64,000 bases of DNA from Lachnospiraceae bacterium (GCA_014804755.1 JAAUZE010000017.1:32612-96611); one strand, 5' to 3'; positions 17,222 to 25,612 are shown, counted from the stretch's first letter. A program made the numbers and translations. The notes: a model not told the origin generated them from the letters alone.

Positions 17222-18105
17222 TCCTCCAGCTTTCTGATTGGGATATAAATCTCTAACTGCGCAGCGCTAGACTGACAGTCCCATCGTTCATCGTAACATT
17301 CAAAATCGGCAAGGATTCTTTCATCCATACAATACTCAGAATTTGGCAGCCAGACATCATAAATATATCGAAACGCCTGTCCAATCTCTCCGTTCGTATT
17401 ATTTCCCTTTACCGGAAATACGGCATATTCCGCTTTGGGTACTACTTTTCTATCCATTCCGGCCGGCAGCTTATCATCCTTGCCCACCTCTACTGCGGCC
17501 ATATAATAAAAAGCTAATGGATCCACACAAAAATCTTCAGAGTAATCCTCGAACCCATATATAACCTTCTCGTTCTTCCTTTGTATGCAATCCAAATGTT
17601 GTTTCAGTTCATACCAGGATTCTCCGATTACACGAAGACCATTTTTTGTATGTTTACGATATCCGGCAATTACAAACTCGTCTCTTATCACAAATTGCGG
17701 CTCTATCGCGAAAACACCTTCCAGCTCCACCTTCTTACGATACCCCTCCACAATCGTCGGCACATCTCGATAGGTAATGAACGCTTTGCTTTCTCTTACC
17801 TGCAAGGGCCGCATTCCGAAAGTCTTTTTAAATGCCCGATTAAAGGTTTGTATGCTTTTAAAACCCACGCTGTAACAGATATCCGCCACACTTTCCTGCG
17901 TCTCACATAGTTTTTGATGTGCGATGGTAAGCCTGCGCTTTCTGACGTATTCCATCATCGTCTGTTCCGTTACCGCAGAAAATATCCTATGAAAATGAAA
18001 AGGAGAATACCCGAATTTCTTCGCTAAATACTTGAACTCAATGTCATCGGATAGATGATCATCAATATAATACAAGACCTTCTCGACTAATTGTAAATTA
18101 TTCAT
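17218..18105 (-). CDS. AraC-family regulator with GyrI-like effector domain
   Basis: A 295-aa protein. Two AraC helix-turn-helix units fill residues 1-105 (FKYLAKKFGYSPFHFHRIF, then VADICYSVGFKSIQTFNRAF, ending FGMRPLQVR). A GyrI-like/effector-binding domain follows from about 125 to 290, ending LEIYIPI. This Rob/SoxS-with-GyrI layout is typical of ligand-responsive drug or stress regulators. It overlaps the GNAT gene, probably its target. Confidence 0.88.
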   Translation of the reverse strand: MNNLQLVEKVLYYIDDHLSDDIEFKYLAKKFGYSPFHFHRIFSAVTEQTMMEYVRKRRLTIAHQKLCETQESVADICYSVGFKSIQTFNRAFKKTFGMRPLQVRESKAFITYRDVPTIVEGYRKKVELEGVFAIEPQFVIRDEFVIAGYRKHTKNGLRVIGESWYELKQHLDCIQRKNEKVIYGFEDYSEDFCVDPLAFYYMAAVEVGKDDKLPAGMDRKVVPKAEYAVFPVKGNNTNGEIGQAFRYIYDVWLPNSEYCMDERILADFECYDERWDCQSSAAQLEIYIPIRKLED

Positions 18106-18250
18106 TTTTAACCGCCTTCCTTTCTGATAAGGATATTATACTCCCGGTTATTTCTGCTGTATTATCATTTCTTGCGGTTTTCTTTTCCGCGAGCTGCGCA
18201 TCCTGCCGGAGGCTTTTTTTTCATATAGGAGACGAAGTTTCCTATATAAT

Positions 18251-18279
18251 AAAAAAAGCATGGGCTCAAACCCATGCTT
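18251..18279 (-). terminator. Rho-independent terminator of the diguanylate cyclase gene
   Basis: Minus strand AAGCATGGG / CCCATGCTT with a 6-nt loop and a run of seven T, starting just after the stop codon at 18284. A second weaker inverted repeat (ATATAGGA / TCCTATAT) lies a few bases further on. Confidence 0.85.
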
Positions 18280-18283
18280 CCTT

Positions 18284-19576
18284 TCATGCCGTCTCATACA
18301 CAATTCTGTTCCGGCCACTATTCTTCCCCTCGTACAGCTTTGTGTCCGCATCGCGAACAATATGTTCGACTTTCCCCGCATTCCCCTCTGTAATACCGAA
18401 CGTCATCGTGATGCTGAGCACCGTATCCCCATAGCGAATGCGATGGGCGCGAATTTCTTCCATCAGTTCTTTCATATAGGAAACTGCTGTATCTAAGCGC
18501 GCATTATGATATACCAAAAGGACTTCTTCACCTCCCCATCGGGCGACAAATCCCTTTCCCTGCATATGTTCTTTGATCCGTGCTGAAATCTCTGCAAGCG
18601 CCACGTCGCCGCATTCATGACCGTATGTATCATTGACCTTCTTAAAATGGTCAATATCACCGATCGCGACGCAAAACGGAATCTCTTCTTTCCGGTACCT
18701 TTCGCATGTCTGCCTCAGCAGATTTTCACCGCTTCTGCGATTGTATAATCCGGTAAGAATATCCTGTTCCACTAACTCTTGAAGCGATTTTTGCATCCTG
18801 ATCAGATCGCGCCCCATATCGCCCAGTTCATCCTTACGCGCCAAAACATCCTGATCAAATTCGGTATGAAGATCGCCATTCGCGATGGTCTCCAAAAAGG
18901 ATTCCGTTTTCCGTATTGCAGCGATAAGCCGATTCGAAAACCGGAGCGTTACAAAAGATACCACCAGCATCGTGACAATCCCGAATACAATGATCGGAAT
19001 GATGGAAATGAAGACAAGTCCCTCCACCTCTTCTGACGGTTTCCCGCAAAAAATCATGCCGATACACGTTCCGTCAGCCGCATAAAGCGGTTCATAATAG
19101 GAGAAATACCGGACTCCCTCAACCATCATGCTCGAATAAAACTGCGGATGGCCGTCTCTTATGACATCCTCAACCACTCTGCTATTTGCCTTCGTTCCGA
19201 CCGCGCGGATATCACCTTCTGTTTGAACCGTCGTGAGCACGCGGGTATCCTGACAAAAAATCGTAATATCAACACCGGTCTGCTCCTTAATATGATCAAC
19301 GATGGCCAAATCACCGTTCAGCCGATGGGGTCCTTTCATTAAATATATATCGTCCCCTTCGCGAATGATCTGATAATCTCCCTCATAGACCGAATCAAAT
19401 AAAATGTTGACCGTGCGGCATAAATTTACCAGACCATTTTTCGCTTCCGTATTCATGGAGGCCGCAAATCGGGCAGCGCTGAACGTCGTGATCACCAGCG
19501 TCAATAAGATAAGCGGCAACAGATTCATTTTAAGTAAATCCCAATAAAAACTGCTTGTTCTTAATTTCGTCTTCAT
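18284..19576 (-). CDS. Membrane diguanylate cyclase with extracellular Cache-like sensor
   Basis: A 430-aa protein. TM1 (about 16-36), an extracellular single-Cache-like domain (about 40-180: FYSSMMVEGVRYFSYYEPLY, MIFCGKP), TM2 (about 188-208), a HAMP-like linker and a GGDEF domain with DILTGLYNRRSGE and ARWGGEEVLLVY. The active loop is GGEEV, with V in place of the usual F. No RxxD inhibitory site is seen before it, so product feedback is probably absent. It should make cyclic di-GMP in response to an external ligand. A strong terminator follows. It is cargo of the spoIIID element, with base use close to the core chromosome. Confidence 0.9.
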   Translation of the reverse strand: MKTKLRTSSFYWDLLKMNLLPLILLTLVITTFSAARFAASMNTEAKNGLVNLCRTVNILFDSVYEGDYQIIREGDDIYLMKGPHRLNGDLAIVDHIKEQTGVDITIFCQDTRVLTTVQTEGDIRAVGTKANSRVVEDVIRDGHPQFYSSMMVEGVRYFSYYEPLYAADGTCIGMIFCGKPSEEVEGLVFISIIPIIVFGIVTMLVVSFVTLRFSNRLIAAIRKTESFLETIANGDLHTEFDQDVLARKDELGDMGRDLIRMQKSLQELVEQDILTGLYNRRSGENLLRQTCERYRKEEIPFCVAIGDIDHFKKVNDTYGHECGDVALAEISARIKEHMQGKGFVARWGGEEVLLVYHNARLDTAVSYMKELMEEIRAHRIRYGDTVLSITMTFGITEGNAGKVEHIVRDADTKLYEGKNSGRNRIVYETA

Positions 19577-19819
19577 TTTATCTTCACTGCACTCTTTCAG
19601 ATGCTAAAAATTCAGGTATATGATTGCAAGTATATCCCATGTCATCGCTACCCTCGATAGTCTACCATATCATTTTCGCAAAAGGAATATGCGGTTATGA
19701 ATCGACACAAAATTGCATTAAAACGACCGCCGCTTCATAAAACCACACGCAGGTAAAATCTGCCGTTTTCAACAATAACACAGCATGGACAGAGCTACAC
19801 ATCTGTTAATAGATGACCA

Positions 19820-20557
19820 TCATGAGTTAAATACCGGCTTTCTGTGAAATACATATTCCAAATACAGATTTTTAATTTCAGAGCACTTCCCATGCGGAAT
19901 AGGTATTTTCGCAAGATTGTCCATCGTAATTGCTTTATAGGAAATGGTTTGAATATACTCCATGTTAATCAGGAAAGAACGATGCGGACGCAAAAAATTA
20001 TCATACTGCGCAAGCTTGCCGCATAATTCATCCATACTTCCTGTACTTTCCAAGATCTCCCCGTTTTCCAAATAGAATAATAATGTGCGCCCCATCACTT
20101 CACAATATACCAGCTTTTCCACATTAATCCGTGTAACCCCGCCCTTGCAGGGCACGACAAAGTCGTTTTTTTGCGCCTTCTCACATTCACTGATCACTGA
20201 ATCCATCATTCGGAAAAAATCCTCTTCACAAATGGGTTTCATCAGATAGAAATAGGCGCCAACCGTATACGATTCCACTGCGAACTCAGAAGATGATGTT
20301 AAAAAGATGATTTTTACCCTGTTATCATATTGACGGATCTCTCTTGCAACACTGATTCCGTTCTCACCGGGCATCACAACATCCAAAAGCAGAATATCCA
20401 GATAAATTCCTTTTTCAACCTCCGCCAATAAGTCCAACGGGCTTTGAAATTCCATGCGATCCATCTGCCGATTCCGTTCCGCACAATATCGGTCAAGCAA
20501 AGCATTGATTTCGTTTAGTGCAGACAGCTCGTCATCACAAACTGCGATTTTTATCAT
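19820..20557 (-). CDS. LytTR-family response regulator (orphan)
   Basis: A 245-aa response regulator. The start at the ATG 20555-20557 gives MIKIAVCDDELSA; the longer frame from 20605 lacks a better start. Receiver domain: acidic pocket CDDE, phospho-acceptor Asp near residue 59 in LLLDVVMPGENG, and the conserved Lys in LMKP. A C-terminal LytTR DNA-binding domain has RINVEKLVYCEVMGRT and FLRPHRSFLINMEYIQ. No histidine kinase is adjacent. It lies next to the 5'-junction of the spoIIID element; a link to control of the element is possible but unsupported. Confidence 0.9.
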   Translation of the reverse strand: MIKIAVCDDELSALNEINALLDRYCAERNRQMDRMEFQSPLDLLAEVEKGIYLDILLLDVVMPGENGISVAREIRQYDNRVKIIFLTSSSEFAVESYTVGAYFYLMKPICEEDFFRMMDSVISECEKAQKNDFVVPCKGGVTRINVEKLVYCEVMGRTLLFYLENGEILESTGSMDELCGKLAQYDNFLRPHRSFLINMEYIQTISYKAITMDNLAKIPIPHGKCSEIKNLYLEYVFHRKPVFNS

Positions 20558-20636
20558 AAAAATAAACCATAGCCTTTCTGCTTTTCTGTCTCTAACTAAT
20601 GGCACTTAACTTTTATCATACCTTGTATATCCGTTA

Positions 20637-20828
20637 TCATGCAAGTCTTTTTACAAAAAATGTTTCCGCTTCCCTCTGTTCCACCTTCAAATCGTTCCAT
20701 TTTGTTACTTCTCTATGTACGGTTGATTTCGAGATGCCGAACTGTTTTGCGGCCTGTCTGACGGTCGCATTCGTATCAATGATATAGCCCGCAATCTCCA
20801 TTGCGCGCTCCTCAATATAATCCTTCAA
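20637..20828 (-). CDS. spoIIID: SpoIIID, N-terminal part of a split gene
   Basis: A TTG start (20826-20828) with GGGGGG eight bases upstream opens SpoIIID: KDYIEERAMEIAGYII and the helix-turn-helix AAKQFGISKSTVH, aligned residue for residue with B. subtilis to His38 (20715-20717). After His38 the frame runs into element DNA for 25 unrelated residues and stops at 20637. The unexcised locus would therefore make only a truncated protein lacking the basic C-terminal DNA-contact region. A sigma-E-type promoter lies just upstream. The remainder is at 8827-8994. The longer frame to 20945 has no support as a start. Confidence 0.93.
   Translation of the reverse strand: MKDYIEERAMEIAGYIIDTNATVRQAAKQFGISKSTVHREVTKWNDLKVEQREAETFFVKRLA
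20714..20725. other. Attachment-site core at the spoIIID 5' junction
   Basis: Plus strand TATGTACGGTTG, one mismatch from the core at 8994-9005. On the coding strand it spans the Thr36-Val37-His38 codons. Sequence to its right is spoIIID codons 1-36; sequence to its left is element DNA. Confidence 0.85.
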
Positions 20829-20858
20829 GCAAGAAGCCCCCCTGCAATACTTTTTTAC

Positions 20859-20887
20859 AATGTATGAGCGTCTGCGAGGGGATATGA
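20859..20887 (-). promoter_or_regulatory. Sigma-E-type sporulation promoter of spoIIID
   Basis: On the minus strand TCATATC (20881-20887) and CATACATT (20859-20866) are separated by 14 bp. This fits the mother-cell sigma-E consensus (-35 kmATAtT, -10 CATACAnT). The -10 box lies 30 bp upstream of the TTG start. It argues that the split gene is still under sporulation control. Confidence 0.7.
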
Positions 20888-21001
20888 TTGTGATTTTGTT
20901 GTCTTTTATAGTATACTGTAAAAAGAAAACGGGAAACAGCGACACATGACATTTCCATCGAAATCAACCCCCAAAATAAAAACACAGAGGTACCCATAAC
21001 C

Positions 21002-21673
21002 ATGAATAAATTGCTGATCGTCGATGACGATAAAGAACTTCTTACCATGCTCCGAAGCTATTTTGAAATGAAGCATTATGAGATCATGACCGCCGAAAAC
21101 GGCGCGGAGGCGCTGCAAAAACTTAAGACGCCTCCGAACATCATCCTTCTTGACATCAATATGCCGCAGATGGACGGCCTCGAGTTGTGCCGTCTGATCC
21201 GTGACAAGGTATCCTGCCCCATTTTGTTTTTGACGGCAAAAGTGGAGGAGGATGATAAGGTAAACGGATTGCTCTCGGGCGGCGATGACTATATCACAAA
21301 GCCCTTCAGCTTAAAAGAACTCGAAGCAAGGATCACCGCGCATCTGAAACGCGAGCAGCGGCGCAGCAATTGGTCAGAATATCACTTTCAAGGGGAGCTT
21401 GCCATTGATTACGCGGCAAAAACCGTACAGATCGGCGATGATCATTTGGATCTGACAAAGGCAGAATACCGGCTCATTGCATTTTTGTCCGCAAATCCGG
21501 GAATCGTATTTGACAAAGAACGGATTTATGAGAAGGTATGCGGCTATGATGCAGAAGGTGACAGTCGTGTCGTTACCGAGCTTGTCCGCCGGATTCGGAA
21601 CAAGTTTTCGGAGTTGACGGAAACGGAATACATTGAAACCGTATGGGGGATGGGATACCGATGGATAAAATAA
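21002..21673 (+). CDS. OmpR/VanR-family response regulator
   Basis: A 223-aa regulator. The receiver has IVDDDKE, phospho-acceptor Asp51 in LLDINMPQMDG, and FLTAK. A C-terminal winged helix ends TVWGMGYRWIK. The histidine kinase gene starts inside its last codons (13-bp overlap). The downstream ABC-2 exporter genes are the likely target, the usual layout of BceRS/VanRS-like systems. It is transcribed away from spoIIID across a 170-bp intergenic region. Confidence 0.93.
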   Translation: MNKLLIVDDDKELLTMLRSYFEMKHYEIMTAENGAEALQKLKTPPNIILLDINMPQMDGLELCRLIRDKVSCPILFLTAKVEEDDKVNGLLSGGDDYITKPFSLKELEARITAHLKREQRRSNWSEYHFQGELAIDYAAKTVQIGDDHLDLTKAEYRLIAFLSANPGIVFDKERIYEKVCGYDAEGDSRVVTELVRRIRNKFSELTETEYIETVWGMGYRWIK

Positions 21674-22863
21674 GAAACCTTTCAAATAAAATAAGAAATC
21701 TTTCGCTCAGAAAAACAATTCTTTTATATATGACAGTCAGTCTGATCTGCAGCTTTTCACTGTCCGCATGGATTTCCGTGCTCGCCTTTCATACACAGAT
21801 GAGCATTTGGCGGAGGTATATGGACTATGACAAATATTTCGAACTCATAAACGCGGGCGGCATGGAGTACATGACGGGTATCGTAAGACCTTCCTCCTCC
21901 GAAATGACCCCCCATGAGCGCCATGTGAACGAGCTTTGTGATTTTTTGGAGACCTATTCCGTGTTCGTTTTATCTATGACCGGAAGCTGCGTCACGGTGT
22001 TTCTTTTTTATCGGAATAAATTAAAACACCCGATCGCGGAGCTGGAACTGGCGTCCCAGAATATTGCCCAAAACAATCTTTGTTTTCATATTACTTACGA
22101 AAATGAAGACGAAATGGGGCGGCTGTGCCGGGAATTTGAGCAGATGCGGGCGCAGCTTTACGAAAATAATATCCGGCTATGGCGGAGTCTGGAGGAGGAA
22201 CGTGCGCTCCGAGCGGCAATCTCGCACGACCTTCGTTCCCCGCTTTCCGTGTTAAAAGGATACCACGAAATGCTGACGGATTATCTTCCGGACGAAACAA
22301 TTGATGTGAAAAGAGCCATGGAGATGCTTGCGGAATGCGGGAAACAGCTTGACCGCATGGATGCGTTTGTGGAGACCATGCGGAAGCTGAGCAGCTTGGA
22401 AAAACGGGAACTGCTGCCTAACGAGATCACGGCGGAGCAATTGCACGCAGATCTCCTTGCGGAATGTCATATTTTAGAAAAAGAGGCCGGCAGGCAGATT
22501 ACGCTGCAAGCTGCGCCTACTGCGAACGTGTTCCGCGGCGACCGGGAAATTATTTTAGAGGTCACGGAAAACCTGCTGTCAAACGCCCTGCGCCACGCCA
22601 AAAAAGAAGTGACGCTCACCATCTCTGTGACCCGTTCGGAATGCCGGATCTGCGTGACAGACGACGGAAACGGATTTCCGGACAACACCGGGGATGTGAC
22701 GAAAGCCTTTTACCAACAGAACGCGAGGGACAGCTTAAAGCACGCCGGAATGGGCATGTATATCAGCAGGCTGTATTGCGAAAAACACGGAGGCAGGCTT
22801 CTCATAGGGAATCAAAAGCAAAGCGGTGCTTCCGTCACCGCCATATTTTGCCGGATCGCGTAA
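21661..22863 (+). CDS. Sensor histidine kinase
   Basis: A 400-aa kinase. The start ATG at 21661 gives MDKIRNLSNK; an earlier in-frame ATG at 21643 lies deeper in the regulator gene. TM1 is at about 22-42, a short extracellular loop of some 60 residues, TM2 at about 100-120, then HAMP. The H-box is AAISHDLRSPLSVLKGY. ATP-binding motifs are N (ENLLSNALRHAKK), G1 (VTDDGNGF) and G2 (HAGMGMYI). It phosphorylates the OmpR-type regulator encoded just upstream. Confidence 0.93.
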   Translation: MDKIRNLSNKIRNLSLRKTILLYMTVSLICSFSLSAWISVLAFHTQMSIWRRYMDYDKYFELINAGGMEYMTGIVRPSSSEMTPHERHVNELCDFLETYSVFVLSMTGSCVTVFLFYRNKLKHPIAELELASQNIAQNNLCFHITYENEDEMGRLCREFEQMRAQLYENNIRLWRSLEEERALRAAISHDLRSPLSVLKGYHEMLTDYLPDETIDVKRAMEMLAECGKQLDRMDAFVETMRKLSSLEKRELLPNEITAEQLHADLLAECHILEKEAGRQITLQAAPTANVFRGDREIILEVTENLLSNALRHAKKEVTLTISVTRSECRICVTDDGNGFPDNTGDVTKAFYQQNARDSLKHAGMGMYISRLYCEKHGGRLLIGNQKQSGASVTAIFCRIA

Positions 22864-22879
22864 GCGGTCCGTTTTTTTT
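22852..22879 (+). terminator. Terminator overlapping the kinase stop codon
   Basis: CGGATCGC-gtaa-GCGGTCCG (one G-T pair) followed by eight T. The loop contains the TAA stop. It separates the two-component genes from the exporter genes, at least in part. Confidence 0.75.
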
Positions 22880-22950
22880 GGGTTCCATTGCTTTTTCATT
22901 GTGATTTGTCATGTATCCTGATCTTATCATCAAAAAGGAGGCAGAATCAC

Positions 22951-24015
22951 ATGCTCGCAATCTTAAAAAGAGAAATCAAAAACTACGTAAAGCATCCCCT
23001 GTTCTGGATCGGGATCGGAATCGTGATCTTCGGCGTCTATTCGCTCGTCAGCCCCTATCTCGGCATCCACTACCTCGAACCGGGAGAAACGATCGAAAAC
23101 GATTATCCGGAAACGATTCATGCAGGAGAGATTTATGAGGGCTATGTGCCATCAACCCCGGCGGAACGGCAGTATTTTTTTGAAGTAAATATCCGGGAGC
23201 TGTTCACCCAAATTATGGAAATGACCCCGGCGGAGGCAGACGCCGCCATCGACGAAATAAAAGGGATGGACATCGCCGAAGCCTGTGACTATCTGGAACA
23301 ACAATACCGTTATGTCGGTGCCATTCATAGTTACCAGATGACGGCTTACAAGAAAGGAACGGCTGACGAGATCAATGCCTACCTTGCACAGGCGCTTCAA
23401 AGTAAACCCTTCTCCTATTATTTTTCAAGAAAATTCGCGGATTTTGCGGGATTGTTCATGGGATTTTTCGCAACCGTCATGCTGTCCGTCTTATTTTTGC
23501 AGGATACGAGAAAACATACCTATGAGCTTCTCCATACCAAACCTGTCAGCGCGGCAAACTATGTACTCGGCAAGATTCTCGGCGGATTTTCGGTCTGCCT
23601 GATCACACTCGCTATCCTGAATCTGGTTTTTTGGGCGCTCTGCCTGATCTGCACAAACGGCAGCGGATTTACGGTGCGGCTGTTTGATTTTATCGCTGCA
23701 ACCTGCCTGTATATTTTGCCGAATATGCTCATGATCATCTGCATCTACACCCTGATCGCCCTGCTGTTCAAAAATCCGCTTCCGGCGGCGCCGCTCCTCA
23801 TTCTCTTGATCGTGTATTCCAATATGGGCAGCAGAAATGCAGAGGGGCTGAACGGTTATTACGGGAGAGCGCTGGCGATCATGGTGCGGTTTCCCGGACA
23901 GTTTTTTGACACAGCAACGCCCCCGATGGCAATGCTCAATCAGAGCTTTTTGATCATGGCCTCCGCCGTGATCACCCTCATTTCCATATGGCTTTGGCAA
24001 AGGAGGCGGATGTAA
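22951..24015 (+). CDS. ABC-2-type exporter permease
   Basis: A 354-aa permease. The ATG at 22951 has AAGGAGG; the frame upstream of it (from 22888) is not supported. The N-terminus MLAILKREIKNYVKHP is typical of ABC-2 permeases. TM1 (about 18-38) is followed by a 130-residue extracellular domain and then five membrane segments. First gene of a permease-permease-ATPase cluster, probably for export of or resistance to a peptide or lipid-targeting compound under the adjacent two-component system. Confidence 0.85.
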   Translation: MLAILKREIKNYVKHPLFWIGIGIVIFGVYSLVSPYLGIHYLEPGETIENDYPETIHAGEIYEGYVPSTPAERQYFFEVNIRELFTQIMEMTPAEADAAIDEIKGMDIAEACDYLEQQYRYVGAIHSYQMTAYKKGTADEINAYLAQALQSKPFSYYFSRKFADFAGLFMGFFATVMLSVLFLQDTRKHTYELLHTKPVSAANYVLGKILGGFSVCLITLAILNLVFWALCLICTNGSGFTVRLFDFIAATCLYILPNMLMIICIYTLIALLFKNPLPAAPLLILLIVYSNMGSRNAEGLNGYYGRALAIMVRFPGQFFDTATPPMAMLNQSFLIMASAVITLISIWLWQRRRM

Positions 24016-24686
24016 TGCGTAACGAGATCAAAATTTCCCTTCCCCTTTCCAAAATTTCCTACTCCCTGTTTTTTATCGTGATCTTGAGCCTGATCTGCGG
24101 CATAACGGCAAGCTACGAAATCGGGATCAAGCTAGAACCTGCGATGGCGATTTTAGCGGCGGCGTTCTGCGCGGATACCTATGTGCAGGAGGTTACGAGC
24201 AGGCGTTCGGAAATTGAACGGTTATATCCGATGAAAAAAAGAATCTGCTCTGTCGGCACGAGATTGCTCATACAGGAGTTGTTTCTGCTGCTGCTTGCGG
24301 CAGCGGGGTACGGATTGTTCTTTTTGTTCCAGAAACCGATTTTATTAAGTGCCCTACCTACGAGTAATGGCGACGACCTCACGCAGTTCTTCGTATGCCT
24401 TGCAGCAGTCGCGGTAACGCTCTGCTTTTGGGGTTCCCTGTCCAACACCCTCGCCTGCCTGTTCCGCAGCCTGTGGGTTGGGTTCGGCGGATGCCTGCTC
24501 CTGTGGCTCATCACAAATTCAACCTTCGGAGACCGTTATCTCGGTTCATGGAATATTTTTTCGTATAGGTTCCGAAACGCCGAGGACAGCGGCGATTTCA
24601 GCTGGCTTGCCGGAAAGGGCGTCTGCATTGTATTCTGTATCGCGATGACTGCGATCCTGCCAAAGCTGTTAAAGAGAAGAGGATAG
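24015..24686 (+). CDS. Second ABC exporter membrane subunit
   Basis: A 223-aa protein with about five to six hydrophobic segments. It starts at the ATG 24015-24017 in a TAATG overlap with the first permease gene and has AGGAGG upstream, so translation is coupled. No catalytic motif is seen. It is likely the partner permease of the upstream subunit; substrate unknown. Confidence 0.75.
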   Translation: MRNEIKISLPLSKISYSLFFIVILSLICGITASYEIGIKLEPAMAILAAAFCADTYVQEVTSRRSEIERLYPMKKRICSVGTRLLIQELFLLLLAAAGYGLFFLFQKPILLSALPTSNGDDLTQFFVCLAAVAVTLCFWGSLSNTLACLFRSLWVGFGGCLLLWLITNSTFGDRYLGSWNIFSYRFRNAEDSGDFSWLAGKGVCIVFCIAMTAILPKLLKRRG

Positions 24687-24742
24687 GGATTTGCGTTTCA
24701 CATTCCCTAATAAAGCAAAAATAACATGGAGGATTCAACATT

Positions 24743-25612
24743 ATGAGTATTCAAATAAACGACCTGACAGTGACATTCAAAAATAAAGTAACGGCGATCG
24801 ACCATGCGGATCTCACGATCCCGACCGGAATCTTCGGGCTGCTCGGTGAAAACGGCGCCGGCAAGACAACGCTGATGCGGGTGCTGACGACCGTTCTTGC
24901 GCCCACCTCCGGCACGGTCACGCTGGACGGCATTCAGTACCACGAAAAGAATTATGCCAAGATTCAAAAACAAATCGGCTATCTGCCGCAGGAAATCGAC
25001 CTGTATCCGAATCTGACCGTACGGGAATGTCTGGAATACATGGGAGATTTAGCAGGTCTTCCAAAGCCGCTCTGCAAAGAACGCATACAATACTATTTAG
25101 AAAAAACAAGCTTGACGGAGCAGAGCAAGAAGAAAATGAAACAGCTCTCAGGCGGCATGAAGCGGAGGGTCGGGCTCATTCAGGCACTCTTAAGTGAACC
25201 GGCGTTTTTGATCATCGACGAGCCGACGACCGGTTTAGACCCGGAGGAGCGCATCCGCATCCGTAATCTTTTAGTCGATTTTTCCGAAAACCGCACGGTC
25301 CTATTCTCCACCCATGTCGTGGAGGACTTAGCGGCAACCTGCAATCAGCTTGCCGTCATGAAAAAAGGACATTTTCTTTATACGGGCAGCGTACAGGAGC
25401 TTCTCGATCATGCAGCCGGCTGCGTCTGGGACTGCACGGTGAAGGACCCCGCAGACGCGCGGAGTCTGGAACAAAAATATCATGTTTCTTCCAAACAATA
25501 TGCCGAGGGCGGAATCCAAATGAGAATCTTGAGCAGGATCAAACCGGGGATTCCCTGCAGGCCGGCTCATGTGACGCTGGAGGATGCGTATATCTATTTG
25601 ACAAATGAATAA
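24743..25612 (+). CDS. ABC transporter ATP-binding protein
   Basis: A 289-aa ATPase with Walker A GENGAGKTT (about 36-44), Q-loop GYLPQE, signature LSGGMKRRVG, Walker B LIIDEPTTGLDP and switch His in STHVVED. It energises the two permeases encoded just upstream (gap 56 bp). The sequence is of the BcrA/CcmA type used by antimicrobial-peptide exporters. The C-terminal 70 residues are a family extension. Confidence 0.93.
   Translation: MSIQINDLTVTFKNKVTAIDHADLTIPTGIFGLLGENGAGKTTLMRVLTTVLAPTSGTVTLDGIQYHEKNYAKIQKQIGYLPQEIDLYPNLTVRECLEYMGDLAGLPKPLCKERIQYYLEKTSLTEQSKKKMKQLSGGMKRRVGLIQALLSEPAFLIIDEPTTGLDPEERIRIRNLLVDFSENRTVLFSTHVVEDLAATCNQLAVMKKGHFLYTGSVQELLDHAAGCVWDCTVKDPADARSLEQKYHVSSKQYAEGGIQMRILSRIKPGIPCRPAHVTLEDAYIYLTNE

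Larger units (their letters stand above)
8994..20719. mobile_element. Skin-like 11.7-kb intervening element in spoIIID
   Basis: Recombination between the two TATGTA cores would remove about 11,720 bp as a circle and restore an uninterrupted spoIIID reading KSTVHKDLTERL across the joint. The element carries a large serine recombinase next to one end, a defence-like operon, a HEPN/MNT pair, and regulatory and signalling genes. Its layout parallels the skin element of sigK in Bacillus and Clostridioides, where mother-cell excision rebuilds a sporulation gene. Excision itself is inferred. The AT content of the cargo varies strongly (helicase very AT-rich, cyclase close to the chromosome average), so the cargo is composite. 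Confidence 0.85.

Noticed and set aside
18148..18381. 77-aa minus-strand frame
   Set aside because: It overlaps the diguanylate cyclase 3' end and its terminator in another frame; no homology or start signal seen.
8827..20828. spoIIID split by a random rearrangement rather than a mobile element
   Set aside because: Order, strand and frame are all preserved, a serine recombinase abuts one joint, and both joints share a 12-bp core, which random breakage would not produce.
20829..20945. N-terminal extension of the spoIIID 5' fragment
   Set aside because: The extension covers the sigma-E-type promoter; the TTG at 20828 has a ribosome site and aligns with the SpoIIID start.
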